Positions 40,853 through 50,247 of a stretch of DNA of 64,000 nucleotides are shown here, piece by piece. The DNA lies in contig DQHW01000029.1 in NCBI GenBank assembly GCA_003524305.1, forward strand, positions 4,175 to 68,174, written 5' to 3'. The position numbers and the translations under genes were made by a program. The notes beneath the pieces were generated by a model that had not been told where the DNA came from, did not search any database, and saw nothing but the letters and a program-made list of their open reading frames with translations. Origin of the DNA: Anaerolineaceae bacterium. Its GTDB lineage: Bacteria > Chloroflexota > Anaerolineae > Anaerolineales > Anaerolineaceae. Numbering within the stretch: the first letter of the stretch is position 1; the number at the start of each line of letters is the position of its first letter.

Positions 40853-43651
40853 ATGACCACTTCACACACTCCCAATGCCATTGAAATGCGGCACGATCCT
40901 TACGGAGAGATGCATCCCTATATTCCGCTTCCCAATGAAAGATCCCCGCGATATCCCTCCAGTGGAGCACCAGTCACAGTGAAGATTGAAACCGAATCAA
41001 TCTCGCCAATTGATGCGTTGTGGTGTGAATGGACCGAAAAAGGAAGCGCCGAGATCCACCGTGTGGATGCCTCATTAAGCTCAAAGTCAGAAAATTTGGC
41101 TCAATGGCAGGCTGTGCTTTCACCTTTTAGTGGCGGCGAAGAAATCAACTACCATTTCTGTGCGATGAGTGATAAGCAGGTTCACCATGGTGAAAATTAT
41201 TCTTTTTATGTAAACACCTGGGTCAACGTTACCTCACTGGTAGAAGTAGAAGCAGTTGAAAATCAACTTGAACTACACCTTGCCACTCAGCGTCAGGGTT
41301 TGGAGTTGGTTTTGACCATGTCTCTCGAATTCGCAGGCAAACTGGCATTTAAATTGTCAACCTGCCGAGAGAGGATTGGGTCCATTGCAAAAATGGAATC
41401 CACTTATGTGTCAAATTGGAAGGATTTTCAAATCACATTGCAAGAAGATCCGTTTATTTTTGAAATTAAACGATCTGGTGATGGAATGGTGATTAAGATT
41501 AAACCACCTTTACAAGTGCTGGTTGATCAAACCGGTAGTGTACTTGAATATCACCTGGAAATTGAAAGCCCAAGCGATGAAGCCTTTTACGGTTTCGGTG
41601 AACGTTTCAATGCCCTGGATCAACGCGGCAGCCATTTGGATAATTATGTCTATGGTCAGTACACCAGCCAGGGTAAACGAACTTACATTCCCATTCCGTT
41701 TTTTGTGTCTTCACGCGGTTATGGCATGTGGTTAAAGACTTCGCGTCAAGCTCAGTTTGACCTGGCAGCCGCCAACCCTGAGTCTTGGTATCTTGAAGGC
41801 CGCGCTGAAGATGATGAAAACCTTGAGATTACTTGGTTTCTTCATCAGCAGCCCTATGAAAATGTCAAAGCTTTTACGCTGCAAACGGGCCAACCCAAAG
41901 TTCCGCCAGCCTGGGTATTTGGCTTATGGATGAGCAGCAATGACTGGAACAGCCAGAAGGAAGTGCTCAATCAATTGCATGAATCTCAAAAGTTGCAGAT
42001 TCCAGCCAGTGTGCTGGTCATCGAAGCGTGGAGTGACGAGATTAATTTCTATATCTGGAATGACGCCCAATATAAAATCAAACCCTCGTCTGAACCCTGC
42101 AAACTCACAGATTTCACCTTTGCAAGCGACAGCCGCTGGCCAGACTTAAAATCCATGGTGGATGAATTACATCAAAATGATGTGCGCCTGGTGTTGTGGC
42201 AGAACCCGGCAATAAAATTTCAGGGTGAACACGAGAGTTTTGACGACACCTTAAACCTGGCAGATCAAGCCTATGCCATTGAAAAGGGATATGTGGTGAC
42301 CAAAGTGGATGGCACTCCCCACCGTGTTGAGAAACACATGCCCTGGTTCCAAAACAGCCTGGTGCTTGATTTCACCAACCCTGAAGCCGCAGAGTGGTGG
42401 TTCTCAAAACGAAGCTATCTCGTGGAAGAACTTGGTGTGGATGGATGGAAATCTGATGGCGGTGAGCATATCTGGGACCCTGATACCCGCTTCTTCAGTG
42501 GAAAACGCGGCACAGATGGCATCAACGAATACCCGGTGGATTACGAAGCCGCCTATGATCGTTTTATGCAGAAACTGCGCGGCAATGATTTCGTTCTTTT
42601 CAGTCGGGCTGGCTACACCGGATCGCAAAACTATCCAAGCCATTGGGCAGGGGATGAAAACTCCACCTGGGAGGCTTTTAGAGCAACCCTGCAAGCCTTG
42701 CTCAATGTTGGTATTTGCGGTCTGCCTTTTGTCGGCTGGGATATTGCCGGCTTTGCCGGACCAATTCCGACCAGTGAACTCTACCTGCGAGCGGCGGCTT
42801 TTTCAGTTTTTTGCCCCATCATGCAATACCACTCGGATGTAAATCGAACCGAACGCACCAGCCGTGACCGCACTCCCTGGAATATGCAAAAACAGACCGA
42901 CGATACACGGGTGGTTCCCACTTTTCGTAAATTTGCCAACCTGCGCATGAACTTGCTGCCTTATGTGTTAGACCAGGCTCGATTATGCAGCGAGACAGGG
43001 CTGCCTTTGATGAAGGTCATGGGGTTGGTGTATCCGAATGATGTCATGTGTCCGAAATATGCCAGTCAATATTTCTTTGGCGAAGATTTGCTTGTTGCTC
43101 CAGTGACCCATGAAGGTGTCGAAAATTTGCCGGTTTATTTACCCGAAGGCAGTTGGCGCGACTTTTGGACGGGCGAAATTTTGTCAGGTCCGGTTGAACT
43201 TGTCGTCAACGTACCTGTTGATCGCATTCCTGTTTATCAGAAACAGAGCAGTATCTTGCCGCTAAACCTGAATCATACCGGTGAACTTTGCACACCCGTG
43301 GGCAACATATGCGACCGGGTGGATGATCTGACCCTGATCCTCTACCCTGGCATCGGAATGAACACAAAACAAATTGTGTTGGCAGATTCAAAATCAGTAT
43401 CTTTGGAAGTAGCATTTGACGCGCTTACAACTGGACTGACAGTAACAATTGATCCATCCCCGATCGAACTACATTTGGTAGTTGTGGGGAAGGAACCAAA
43501 ATCAGTGTTCGTTGACGGCGTAGTTTTGCCAAAACGCACAGACCAAACAGCGTCCCCTGCCATTTCTGGCTGGACCTGGAATGAAAAAGCGGAAGAGATT
43601 AAGATCACGTTGGCTGCCAAAGCATCTAAAACAATCATCAAAATTCAATAG
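40853..43651 (+). CDS. GH31-family alpha-glucosidase
   Basis: The 932-residue protein has the GH31 catalytic barrel, with nucleophile Asp535 in VDGWKSDGGE and likely acid/base Asp601 in SHWAGDENSTWEAF. Typical blocks are FYGFGERFNALDQRG and a C-terminal AGEDLLVAPV-like FFGEDLLVAPV. It has a long N-terminal region and no signal peptide, so it acts in the cytoplasm on imported alpha-glucosides or related sugars. Alpha-xylosidase or another GH31 activity cannot be excluded. It is encoded two bases after the GH15 gene. Confidence 0.92.
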   Translation: MTTSHTPNAIEMRHDPYGEMHPYIPLPNERSPRYPSSGAPVTVKIETESISPIDALWCEWTEKGSAEIHRVDASLSSKSENLAQWQAVLSPFSGGEEINYHFCAMSDKQVHHGENYSFYVNTWVNVTSLVEVEAVENQLELHLATQRQGLELVLTMSLEFAGKLAFKLSTCRERIGSIAKMESTYVSNWKDFQITLQEDPFIFEIKRSGDGMVIKIKPPLQVLVDQTGSVLEYHLEIESPSDEAFYGFGERFNALDQRGSHLDNYVYGQYTSQGKRTYIPIPFFVSSRGYGMWLKTSRQAQFDLAAANPESWYLEGRAEDDENLEITWFLHQQPYENVKAFTLQTGQPKVPPAWVFGLWMSSNDWNSQKEVLNQLHESQKLQIPASVLVIEAWSDEINFYIWNDAQYKIKPSSEPCKLTDFTFASDSRWPDLKSMVDELHQNDVRLVLWQNPAIKFQGEHESFDDTLNLADQAYAIEKGYVVTKVDGTPHRVEKHMPWFQNSLVLDFTNPEAAEWWFSKRSYLVEELGVDGWKSDGGEHIWDPDTRFFSGKRGTDGINEYPVDYEAAYDRFMQKLRGNDFVLFSRAGYTGSQNYPSHWAGDENSTWEAFRATLQALLNVGICGLPFVGWDIAGFAGPIPTSELYLRAAAFSVFCPIMQYHSDVNRTERTSRDRTPWNMQKQTDDTRVVPTFRKFANLRMNLLPYVLDQARLCSETGLPLMKVMGLVYPNDVMCPKYASQYFFGEDLLVAPVTHEGVENLPVYLPEGSWRDFWTGEILSGPVELVVNVPVDRIPVYQKQSSILPLNLNHTGELCTPVGNICDRVDDLTLILYPGIGMNTKQIVLADSKSVSLEVAFDALTTGLTVTIDPSPIELHLVVVGKEPKSVFVDGVVLPKRTDQTASPAISGWTWNEKAEEIKITLAAKASKTIIKIQ

Positions 43652-43666
43652 GATATTTATTATTAA

Positions 43667-43691
43667 CCCCCATCCGCTTGCTGGATGGGGG
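43667..43691 (+). terminator. GC-rich hairpin after the GH31 gene
   Basis: A 9-bp stem, CCCCCATCC / GGATGGGGG, with a 7-base loop lies 16 bases after the GH31 stop and before the MFS gene. The missing T-run suggests partial termination. Confidence 0.5.
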
Positions 43692-43730
43692 ATGATTACA
43701 TGCGCTCTCAATAAGCACTAGGATACCATC

Positions 43731-44999
43731 ATGAAAATTCATCCATTGTTTCATTCCTTAGTCAATTTCAAGGGTAATGCGCGAGGTTGCGTGTATCCTG
43801 AACCTTTGAATGCCATACCGGTCAATTTGTATGCACCGTATGTATCCGTTTTTATGCTGGCGCTTGGTGTCACTGATGCTCAAATTGGGCTGACCGTAAG
43901 CGTGAGTTGGGCTGTGCAGCTAATATTGGCAATATTCAGCGGCACAATTACTGACAAGCTTGGCAGACGCAAGGCAACCTTAATCTTTGACCTGGTTTCA
44001 TATGTAATTCCAGCCATTATTTCTGCAGCGGCGCAAAATTTCTGGTATTTTCTTGGCGCTGCCATTTTCAGTAGTTTTATCCGCATTCCGCAGAATTCAT
44101 GGATGTGTCTGGCGGTGGAAGATACTGATCCGGATCAGTTGATAGACATCTTTTCGTGGGTATACATCGCCGGGCTGCTTTCTGCATTTTTTGCTCCCAT
44201 TGCAGGTTTATTGATCAAATCATTAACCTTAATCCCAACCATGCGAATTTTGTATATATTTGCTGCCATTTGTTTTACCGCAAAAGCCTTTATTACTTAC
44301 CACTTGACTAGTGAAACCAAACAGGGGTTCATTCGCATGGAAGAGATGAAACGAAAAAGCATCTTTTCAGGCATGGGAGGATATCGCCAGATATTTAACC
44401 AGGTTTTGCATACCCCCAAAACACTCTATACAGCCGGTATTATGGTGATCATGAGCATTTGTCTGATGATCAATAGCACTTTCTGGTCGGTGATTGTGAC
44501 CGAAAAGATCAAAATAGCGGTCTACAATATTTCGATCTTTGCTTTTGTGCATTCCGTGATCATGTTGGTGTTTTATTTTGTGATCTCGCCTCGTTTGAAG
44601 AAGTATCATTACAAAATACCCATGGTGCTCGGTTTCTGGGGATTTGCGCTGAGCCAATTGCTGCTGATCTTAACCCCTATCAACGGATATTTCTTGCTCA
44701 TAATCAGTATCGTAATTGAAGGCTGTGCATTGGCGACCTTGAATCCATTGGTGGATCAACTTATAGTGTTGACCATTGACGCAGAAGAACGTGCACGCAT
44801 TCAATCCATCTTGTATGTGGCCGTAATCATCATCACGACTCCCTTTGGCTGGATTGCGGGCAACTTATCAGCCATGAATAAGTCTCTGCCTTTTATCTTG
44901 AATCTTGTATTGTTTGGTCTTGGAGGAGTTTTAGCCTGGCTTGCAGGTCGAGAAGATAAATCAAGGAAAAATTCCCCTTCGGTTTCTGCCTGGGAATAA
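43731..44999 (+). CDS. MFS transporter
   Basis: The 422-residue protein has about 11-12 hydrophobic spans and the major-facilitator motif A between spans 2 and 3 (GTITDKLGRRKATL). The substrate is not evident. Being last in the alpha-glucoside unit it may move a sugar or drug-like compound. It ends at a bidirectional terminator. Confidence 0.88.
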   Translation: MKIHPLFHSLVNFKGNARGCVYPEPLNAIPVNLYAPYVSVFMLALGVTDAQIGLTVSVSWAVQLILAIFSGTITDKLGRRKATLIFDLVSYVIPAIISAAAQNFWYFLGAAIFSSFIRIPQNSWMCLAVEDTDPDQLIDIFSWVYIAGLLSAFFAPIAGLLIKSLTLIPTMRILYIFAAICFTAKAFITYHLTSETKQGFIRMEEMKRKSIFSGMGGYRQIFNQVLHTPKTLYTAGIMVIMSICLMINSTFWSVIVTEKIKIAVYNISIFAFVHSVIMLVFYFVISPRLKKYHYKIPMVLGFWGFALSQLLLILTPINGYFLLIISIVIEGCALATLNPLVDQLIVLTIDAEERARIQSILYVAVIIITTPFGWIAGNLSAMNKSLPFILNLVLFGLGGVLAWLAGREDKSRKNSPSVSAWE

Positions 45000-45007
45000 G
45001 AAATGGA

Positions 45008-45050
45008 TACAAAAAAGATCCCCCATGAAAGATGGAGGATCTTTTTTGTA
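45008..45050. terminator. Bidirectional intrinsic terminator
   Basis: The stem ACAAAAAAGATCC / GGATCTTTTTTGT carries A-runs and T-runs that serve both directions. It is placed between the convergent MFS and manA genes. Confidence 0.85.
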
Positions 45051-45082
45051 AATAATCCAGTTTGGCTTTAAACCACGAAAAA

Positions 45083-46024
45083 TCAACAACGAGATAACAA
45101 AGCTCTGCCCTCATCCTCAAACATCACTTCAAAAGGCGGACATTCCGCAGGGATAAACAGCGTTTCAAGCAGACTGAGGTCGAAGGTAAAACCATTTCCT
45201 TTAATAATAATGTTACTGTTTATTGAAGTGATGACCGCAAAAGATTCTCCCATGGTATTGATCTTAACATTACTTTTATTACCTTGCAGCATGGTTAACG
45301 AGAAATAACTACAGGAAGTTAATGTGTTGATTGGAGAAGAAGAAACTTTTTCATCAAAAGATTTAACCGTTCCCTTCTCATCAGGGTTTAGAACTTCAAT
45401 CGATTCAGCAACGTGCAATTTTCTACCCCCGTTCATCGGACGGTCCCAATCATAGACGCGGTAGGTGATGTCAGAATTTTGCTGAACCTCGTAGATCAGT
45501 AACCCGGGTCCAAGCGCGTGAATGGTGCCTGGCGCGATGAAGATGGTATCACCGGCTTTGACTGACCTGCGTTCTACCAGGTCAAGGATTTCTTTTTTGC
45601 CGGCAGCATTATGAATGTCCTGGCTGGTGACGTTGGGTTTAAGACCGCTGATCAATTGAGCATCTTTATCGGCATCGATCACATACCAGGCTTCTGTTTT
45701 ACCAAACTGAGTTGAGCCAGCCAGTTTCTTGGCTTGTTCGTTGTTAGGGTGAACCTGCAATGAAAGCCAGTCTGCACAATCCAATAGCTTGATTAGTAGC
45801 GGGAAGCGTCTGCCTGTTTGTGTCACAACTTTTGAGCCCAATAGTGCGATCCCTTCAAGTTCAACCACTTTGGCAAGGGTTTTTCCGATATAAGGGCCGT
45901 CTGCGACAATATCTTCCTCATAGACAATCCAGGCTTCGGCGGTGATGTCGGCTTGCGGCCGCAGTTTTTTTCCACCCCAGACATATTCTTTATAGTTGGG
46001 AGTCAATTTAAATGGGATGAGCAT
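45083..46024 (-). CDS. manA: Class I mannose-6-phosphate isomerase
   Basis: The 313-residue cupin-type zinc enzyme has the metal-site blocks LSLQVHPNNEQA, GKTEAWYVID and FIAPGTIHALGPGLLIYEVQQNSD, plus RVYDWDR. It interconverts mannose-6-phosphate and fructose-6-phosphate and could supply mannose units for the polysaccharide locus. ATG 46024 has AGGTGA 5 bases before it and is chosen over the GTG three codons upstream. Confidence 0.93.
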   Translation of the reverse strand: MLIPFKLTPNYKEYVWGGKKLRPQADITAEAWIVYEEDIVADGPYIGKTLAKVVELEGIALLGSKVVTQTGRRFPLLIKLLDCADWLSLQVHPNNEQAKKLAGSTQFGKTEAWYVIDADKDAQLISGLKPNVTSQDIHNAAGKKEILDLVERRSVKAGDTIFIAPGTIHALGPGLLIYEVQQNSDITYRVYDWDRPMNGGRKLHVAESIEVLNPDEKGTVKSFDEKVSSSPINTLTSCSYFSLTMLQGNKSNVKINTMGESFAVITSINSNIIIKGNGFTFDLSLLETLFIPAECPPFEVMFEDEGRALLSRC

Positions 46025-46136
46025 GCAAATCACCTATTATTGAGTTTTTTTCTATCAAATTTATTCAAACCGATATTATAAACTTGGATTTTTTTTTTCA
46101 TTATCTTTTTAAGGAGGGGTTGGCATCCTTTGATAC

Positions 46137-46757
46137 TTAGAGGAGCAGATTTTCGAGTGCAGCTTTTGAATGGTCTCGCACGGTTGTATGAAGGCTGGCA
46201 TTATGCGCATCCAAGGTGACTATTACGGGCATGTCTTTAACTCTGATTACCCAAATCGCTTCCGGAACACCAAATTCCAATTTATGAACGCCAACCACTT
46301 CAACAACAGATTTGGCAATCAGTGCCGCCGCGCCGCCAATCGCATGGAAATACACTGCCGGCGCTTCATGGCAGGCGTTAAGCGTTTTGGATCCCATACC
46401 GCCTTTTCCAATCACTCCCCTCAGATTCAGGAATTTAATCACATCTGCTTGATACGGCTCTTCACGAATGCTGGTGGTCGGTCCGGCGGCGATAAAATGA
46501 TATTGTTTTGAGTCCAGACCTGAAACAACAGGTCCGCAGTGGTAGATCAGACCTTCATTGAGAAGCGGTTTCAATTGGTTCATGATATCAAGGTCTTCTT
46601 GACTGGCGGTCTTAAGTTTGTTGATAAAAGTATCGTGAATCCACTTATGAGCAGCATCTCTGCCGGTGATCAGAATACCACTTAAAAGAACTGAATCGCC
46701 TACTTTCAAGTCTTTAATTTCATCAGCACTTATGGGGATGTTGAGATGTTTTGTCAC
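46137..46757 (-). CDS. Class I fumarate hydratase, beta (C-terminal) subunit
   Basis: The 206-residue protein matches the C-terminal domain of Fe-S fumarases and the tartrate dehydratase beta family. It has KVGDSVLLSGILITGRDAAHK at the start, YHCGPVV, AAGPTTSIREEPY and GKGGMG. It forms a heteromer with the alpha subunit encoded 12 bases upstream. Together they hydrate fumarate to malate, feeding the adjacent malic enzyme. L-tartrate dehydratase is a close alternative. Confidence 0.9.
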   Translation of the reverse strand: MTKHLNIPISADEIKDLKVGDSVLLSGILITGRDAAHKWIHDTFINKLKTASQEDLDIMNQLKPLLNEGLIYHCGPVVSGLDSKQYHFIAAGPTTSIREEPYQADVIKFLNLRGVIGKGGMGSKTLNACHEAPAVYFHAIGGAAALIAKSVVEVVGVHKLEFGVPEAIWVIRVKDMPVIVTLDAHNASLHTTVRDHSKAALENLLL

Positions 46758-46769
46758 GATTTCTCCGTT

Positions 46770-47645
46770 CTATTCGTAAACGATCTTGTCACCTTTGATG
46801 ACCATCTTATGGCGGCGGTAAGCCCAACACATGTAAGAGATGGTGACAAAAAAGGAGGCAGGTAAACGGTGTGTGGAGGTTATTTTTGTGCCAAGAACTG
46901 TGCTTTTCCCGCCAAACCCCATAGGACCGATGCCCAGTTCGTTTGCCTCAGTCGTAATTTGATTTTCCAATTTATCCAGGCCGACATCCGGGTTTTTATC
47001 ATCCGGATCGCGTAAAAACACTTCTTTAGATGCCAGGTAAGATGTACCGCGATCTCCGCCGATGGCGATGCCAAGAAAACCTGGAGAGCAGCCTTCACCT
47101 TGTGCCTGGTAAACTGCATCCAGTGCAGCTCTTCTGACGCCTTCAAGATCTCGGTTTGCTTTTAATTCATCATTGGGCAGCGAATATTGTGCGCCAACAT
47201 TTTCACATCCGCCGCCCTTTAAGATCAGGTCGACAGTCAATTCATCTGTTTCAGACACATGAAAATGGATGGTTGGAAAAAATTCATCACCCAGGTTGTT
47301 GCCTGTGTTTAATCCGGTGATTGCATCCACAGCGTTGGGACGAAGATAGGTTTGTTTTGTTGCCAATGTAACTGCAGTGCGAATCTGGCGTGTTAATTCG
47401 TTTCGATCAATCGATGCAGCGGAGTGGATGAAGAAAATGGGGGTGCCGGTATCCTGGCAAATGGGGGTTGAATTCTTGCGAGTCATGGCCACGTTCTTGA
47501 GGATTGTTTCGAGTGCAGCCTGGGCTGCGGAACCGGGGGCTTCGTTGGCCAATGCTGCCTTTAATCGTTCTTCAACCTGACCGGGTAGATCGGTTGAAGT
47601 GAGGCGAATCAATTCGAGGAGTTCGTATGTATAATCCCGCATCAT
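46770..47645 (-). CDS. Class I fumarate hydratase, alpha (Fe-S) subunit
   Basis: The 291-residue protein carries the three cluster-ligand cysteines in PICQDTGTPIFF, GGGCENVGAQYSLPN and GEGCSPGFLGIAIGGDRG. These are diagnostic of the oxygen-sensitive [4Fe-4S] fumarase alpha subunit. It lies 4 bases after the malic enzyme gene and directly before the beta subunit. The oxygen-labile two-subunit enzyme fits an anaerobe. Confidence 0.93.
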   Translation of the reverse strand: MMRDYTYELLELIRLTSTDLPGQVEERLKAALANEAPGSAAQAALETILKNVAMTRKNSTPICQDTGTPIFFIHSAASIDRNELTRQIRTAVTLATKQTYLRPNAVDAITGLNTGNNLGDEFFPTIHFHVSETDELTVDLILKGGGCENVGAQYSLPNDELKANRDLEGVRRAALDAVYQAQGEGCSPGFLGIAIGGDRGTSYLASKEVFLRDPDDKNPDVGLDKLENQITTEANELGIGPMGFGGKSTVLGTKITSTHRLPASFFVTISYMCWAYRRHKMVIKGDKIVYE

Positions 47646-47649
47646 TCCT

Positions 47650-48930
47650 CTATTCTATCTTGAGCCTGTCTTTTAATTGTTGTTCGTATTGTACTAAATC
47701 AATAGTGATTCGTGAAACGCCGCTTTCCATGGCTGCTTTCGCAACTGCAGGGGCAACCCATAAACAAACACGGCTATCCAGAGGTTTGGGCACGATGTAA
47801 TCAGGTCCAAATTCAAGGTGATTAAGCCCGTAAGCTTTTAAAACCTTGGCAGGTACTGGTTCTTTTGCCAGAGCAGAAAGGGCATTGCTGGCAGCTATTT
47901 TCATTTGATCATTGATTGCGCTGGCGCGTACATCCAATGCGCCGCGGAAGATGAAGGGGAAGCCCAAAACGTTGTTGACCTGGTTCGGATAATCAGACCG
48001 GCCTGTTCCAATCATGGCATCCGGGCGGGCTTGCTTGGCGAGGTCAAATTTGATCTCGGGGTCCGGGTTAGCCATGGCAAAAATCACGGGTGCCTGGCGC
48101 ATTCTTTTGATCATTTCTGGTGTGACAATATTGGCAACTGAAAGCCCTACAAACATATCAGCACCTTCAAGCACTTCTGCCAGCGAGGCGGCATGCCCTC
48201 CTTGGGCGAATATTTCTTTTTCAGGGAACATTTCTTCTTTTCGACCTTTATAAACCAGCCCTTTGATATCGCACATCCAAATGTTTTCTCTTGGCACGCC
48301 AATTTTTACAAAATGATTTGCAGAAGCGAGTGCGGCAGCGCCGGCGCCTGAAAAAACGATCTTGATATCCTCAATCTTCTTTTTGCTTATTTCAAGTGCG
48401 TTGATTAAGGCAGCGCCCAGGATGATCGCCGTGCCGTGTTGATCGTCATGAAAGACTGGGATATCCATTCTTGATTGAAGGACTCGTTCAATATAAAAAC
48501 ACTCAGGAGATTTAATATCTTCAAGGTTGATGCCACCAAAGGTTTTGCCTATGAGTTCAACAACCTGGATTATTTTTTCAGGATCGTGAGAGTCAATTTC
48601 GATGTCTATGGCATCTACATCTGCAAATTTCTTGAATAGTACCGATTTTCCCTCCATGACAGGCTTGCTGGCCAGCGCTCCGCGGTCGCCCAAACCGAGA
48701 ATGGCGGTGCCGTTGGATATGACGGCCACCAGGTTTCCTTTATCGGTATATTCATAGGCAAGATTAGGGTCTCTGGCGATCTCAAGAACTGGATACGAAA
48801 CCCCAGGGGTATACGCCAAACCAAGATCGGTTTGTGTATCCAATGGTTTGCTTGGAATGATTGAAATTTTCCCAGGCACTCCATTTAGTTTGTGATATTC
48901 AAGTGCAGATTCTTTTGTAATTGGCGGCAT
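47650..48930 (-). CDS. NAD(P)-dependent malic enzyme
   Basis: The 426-residue enzyme matches short bacterial malic enzymes, with LAYTPGVSYPVLEIA, VLFKKFADVDAIDIE, FHDDQHGTAIILGAALINAL, FSGAGAAALA and a C-terminal SGVSRITIDL. It decarboxylates malate to pyruvate. ATG 48930 has GGAG 7 bases before it and begins MPPITKES; the in-frame ATG 8 codons upstream is less likely. It forms a unit with fumarase, giving a fumarate-malate-pyruvate route. Confidence 0.92.
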   Translation of the reverse strand: MPPITKESALEYHKLNGVPGKISIIPSKPLDTQTDLGLAYTPGVSYPVLEIARDPNLAYEYTDKGNLVAVISNGTAILGLGDRGALASKPVMEGKSVLFKKFADVDAIDIEIDSHDPEKIIQVVELIGKTFGGINLEDIKSPECFYIERVLQSRMDIPVFHDDQHGTAIILGAALINALEISKKKIEDIKIVFSGAGAAALASANHFVKIGVPRENIWMCDIKGLVYKGRKEEMFPEKEIFAQGGHAASLAEVLEGADMFVGLSVANIVTPEMIKRMRQAPVIFAMANPDPEIKFDLAKQARPDAMIGTGRSDYPNQVNNVLGFPFIFRGALDVRASAINDQMKIAASNALSALAKEPVPAKVLKAYGLNHLEFGPDYIVPKPLDSRVCLWVAPAVAKAAMESGVSRITIDLVQYEQQLKDRLKIE

Positions 48931-49071
48931 GAAGTTCTCCAGTAAATATCCCACGAAGTGGGTGAGGTGTTTTTTTCTAATTGTAGTTCATGATAATCAA
49001 CTTTAAGCTAACCGCTCAATTTTTTAGAAAATCTTTATATTTGGGTTTGTTTGTAGTCTTGTTTAATTCAA

Positions 49072-49100
49072 AAATATTCCAGGCTTGACCTGGAATATTT
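49072..49100 (-). terminator. Terminator of the polysaccharide unit
   Basis: A 12-bp stem (AAATATTCCAGG and complement) with a 5-base loop, followed on the minus strand by T-rich sequence, lies 28 bases after the LCP gene stop. Confidence 0.75.
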
Positions 49101-49127
49101 CATCATCGGCAATTCTTTTATCAACTT

Positions 49128-50174
49128 TTAATTACTTAACATGGTGTTCAAATATGTTTTTATTTTCTCAACATCAGGGATATTGTTGTTCATCAAATCA
49201 GGTGAGGTTATGGCGCCAAAAGTGACATTTTCTTTGGGCATGGTTAAGGCAAGGCAAGCGAGGTTGGTCAATTGTTCGGTGCTTAAATCAGTGATAAAGG
49301 CATCTTTGAATTGGGTGATGAGCGTGGGGATTTGAGGAAAAATATTGACATTGATCATTTTGGCTTGCAGGGCATTTACGACTTCATTTTGACGTGCGGT
49401 GCGTCCAGATTCGCCGCCAGGGTTGTTAAAACGCACATACTCGGTTGCCATCGCACCATTGAGAGTTTGCTTGCCTGCCGGAAAACTAATGTTGTGTTCG
49501 GTGGTGATCGCTGCAGGGAGGGTGACCTCGATGCCGCCAACGGTGTCAATCATGGCAGCAAACTTATCCATTTGAACCGTGATATAGAGGGTCGGTTCAA
49601 CACCAAAATTTTCACGTAATAATTGTGCAACCACACCTGCGCCTACGGCATTTTTCTCGAGCGGTGCGCCGATTGCGGCTTCAAATGCTGTAAAGTAAGC
49701 AAGCCCAAGCGGTTGTTGCATTTTGGAAGCATCATTGACTGAGGCTGTCTGAATGAGTAAGTCCCGTGGGAAGGTGATGATTTTTATTGACTGTGTGTCG
49801 AAATTTACTTTAATCAGACGGATTGCGTCTGCACCATAAGGTTTTGAGCTGCCTAAAACATCAGAACCAACAAATATGATGGTCTTCGATCCGCTTTCGC
49901 CACAGGTTTTATTTGATTTTGGTGTGTTGGTCGGCAAGAGAATTTCCTCGTCGGGGTTACTGGTTGGCAGGTTAAGCTCAACCCCTGGAATCGCATTTGA
50001 TTCGGGCAATTCTGAAGTAGGCAAATCTAACTCTGAGGCGATAGTTGAAGTCGCCAGATCCATGGTCGGGGCAAGTGGTTCTTGAAATGAGTTGTTGGAG
50101 GAACACGCGGTTGTAACGAGCAAGACGAGAAGAGTAACGAAAACCATTAATTTTAGTGGATTATTTTTTTTCAT
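49128..50174 (-). CDS. LytR-CpsA-Psr (LCP) family protein, lipoprotein form
   Basis: The 348-residue protein has an N-terminal signal with lipobox-like VTTAC (Cys24), a Pro/Thr-rich linker and an LCP domain. The domain includes SDVLGSSKPYGADAIRLIKV, FPRDLL, GGIEVTLPA and RFNNPGGESGRTARQNEVV with the conserved Arg cluster. LCP enzymes attach undecaprenyl-linked glycopolymers to peptidoglycan or the cell surface. ATG 50174 has GGAG before it; earlier in-frame starts do not. It ends the polysaccharide operon and probably carries out the final ligation. Confidence 0.9.
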   Translation of the reverse strand: MKKNNPLKLMVFVTLLVLLVTTACSSNNSFQEPLAPTMDLATSTIASELDLPTSELPESNAIPGVELNLPTSNPDEEILLPTNTPKSNKTCGESGSKTIIFVGSDVLGSSKPYGADAIRLIKVNFDTQSIKIITFPRDLLIQTASVNDASKMQQPLGLAYFTAFEAAIGAPLEKNAVGAGVVAQLLRENFGVEPTLYITVQMDKFAAMIDTVGGIEVTLPAAITTEHNISFPAGKQTLNGAMATEYVRFNNPGGESGRTARQNEVVNALQAKMINVNIFPQIPTLITQFKDAFITDLSTEQLTNLACLALTMPKENVTFGAITSPDLMNNNIPDVEKIKTYLNTMLSN

Positions 50175-50247
50175 GACTTGCTCCATTCTATTTGTGGTCA
50201 AATACATCTAATATTTATTTTACATCAGTTATCTGTTCAAAAAAGCC

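Noticed and set aside
40853..43651. GH31 enzyme as a sulfoquinovosidase (YihQ-like)
   Set aside because: The gene lies with a maltose-type importer, GH15 and ROK regulator and without sulfosugar genes. The transaldolase and TauE-type exporter that would fit a sulfo-transaldolase route are more than 10 kb away among inositol genes.
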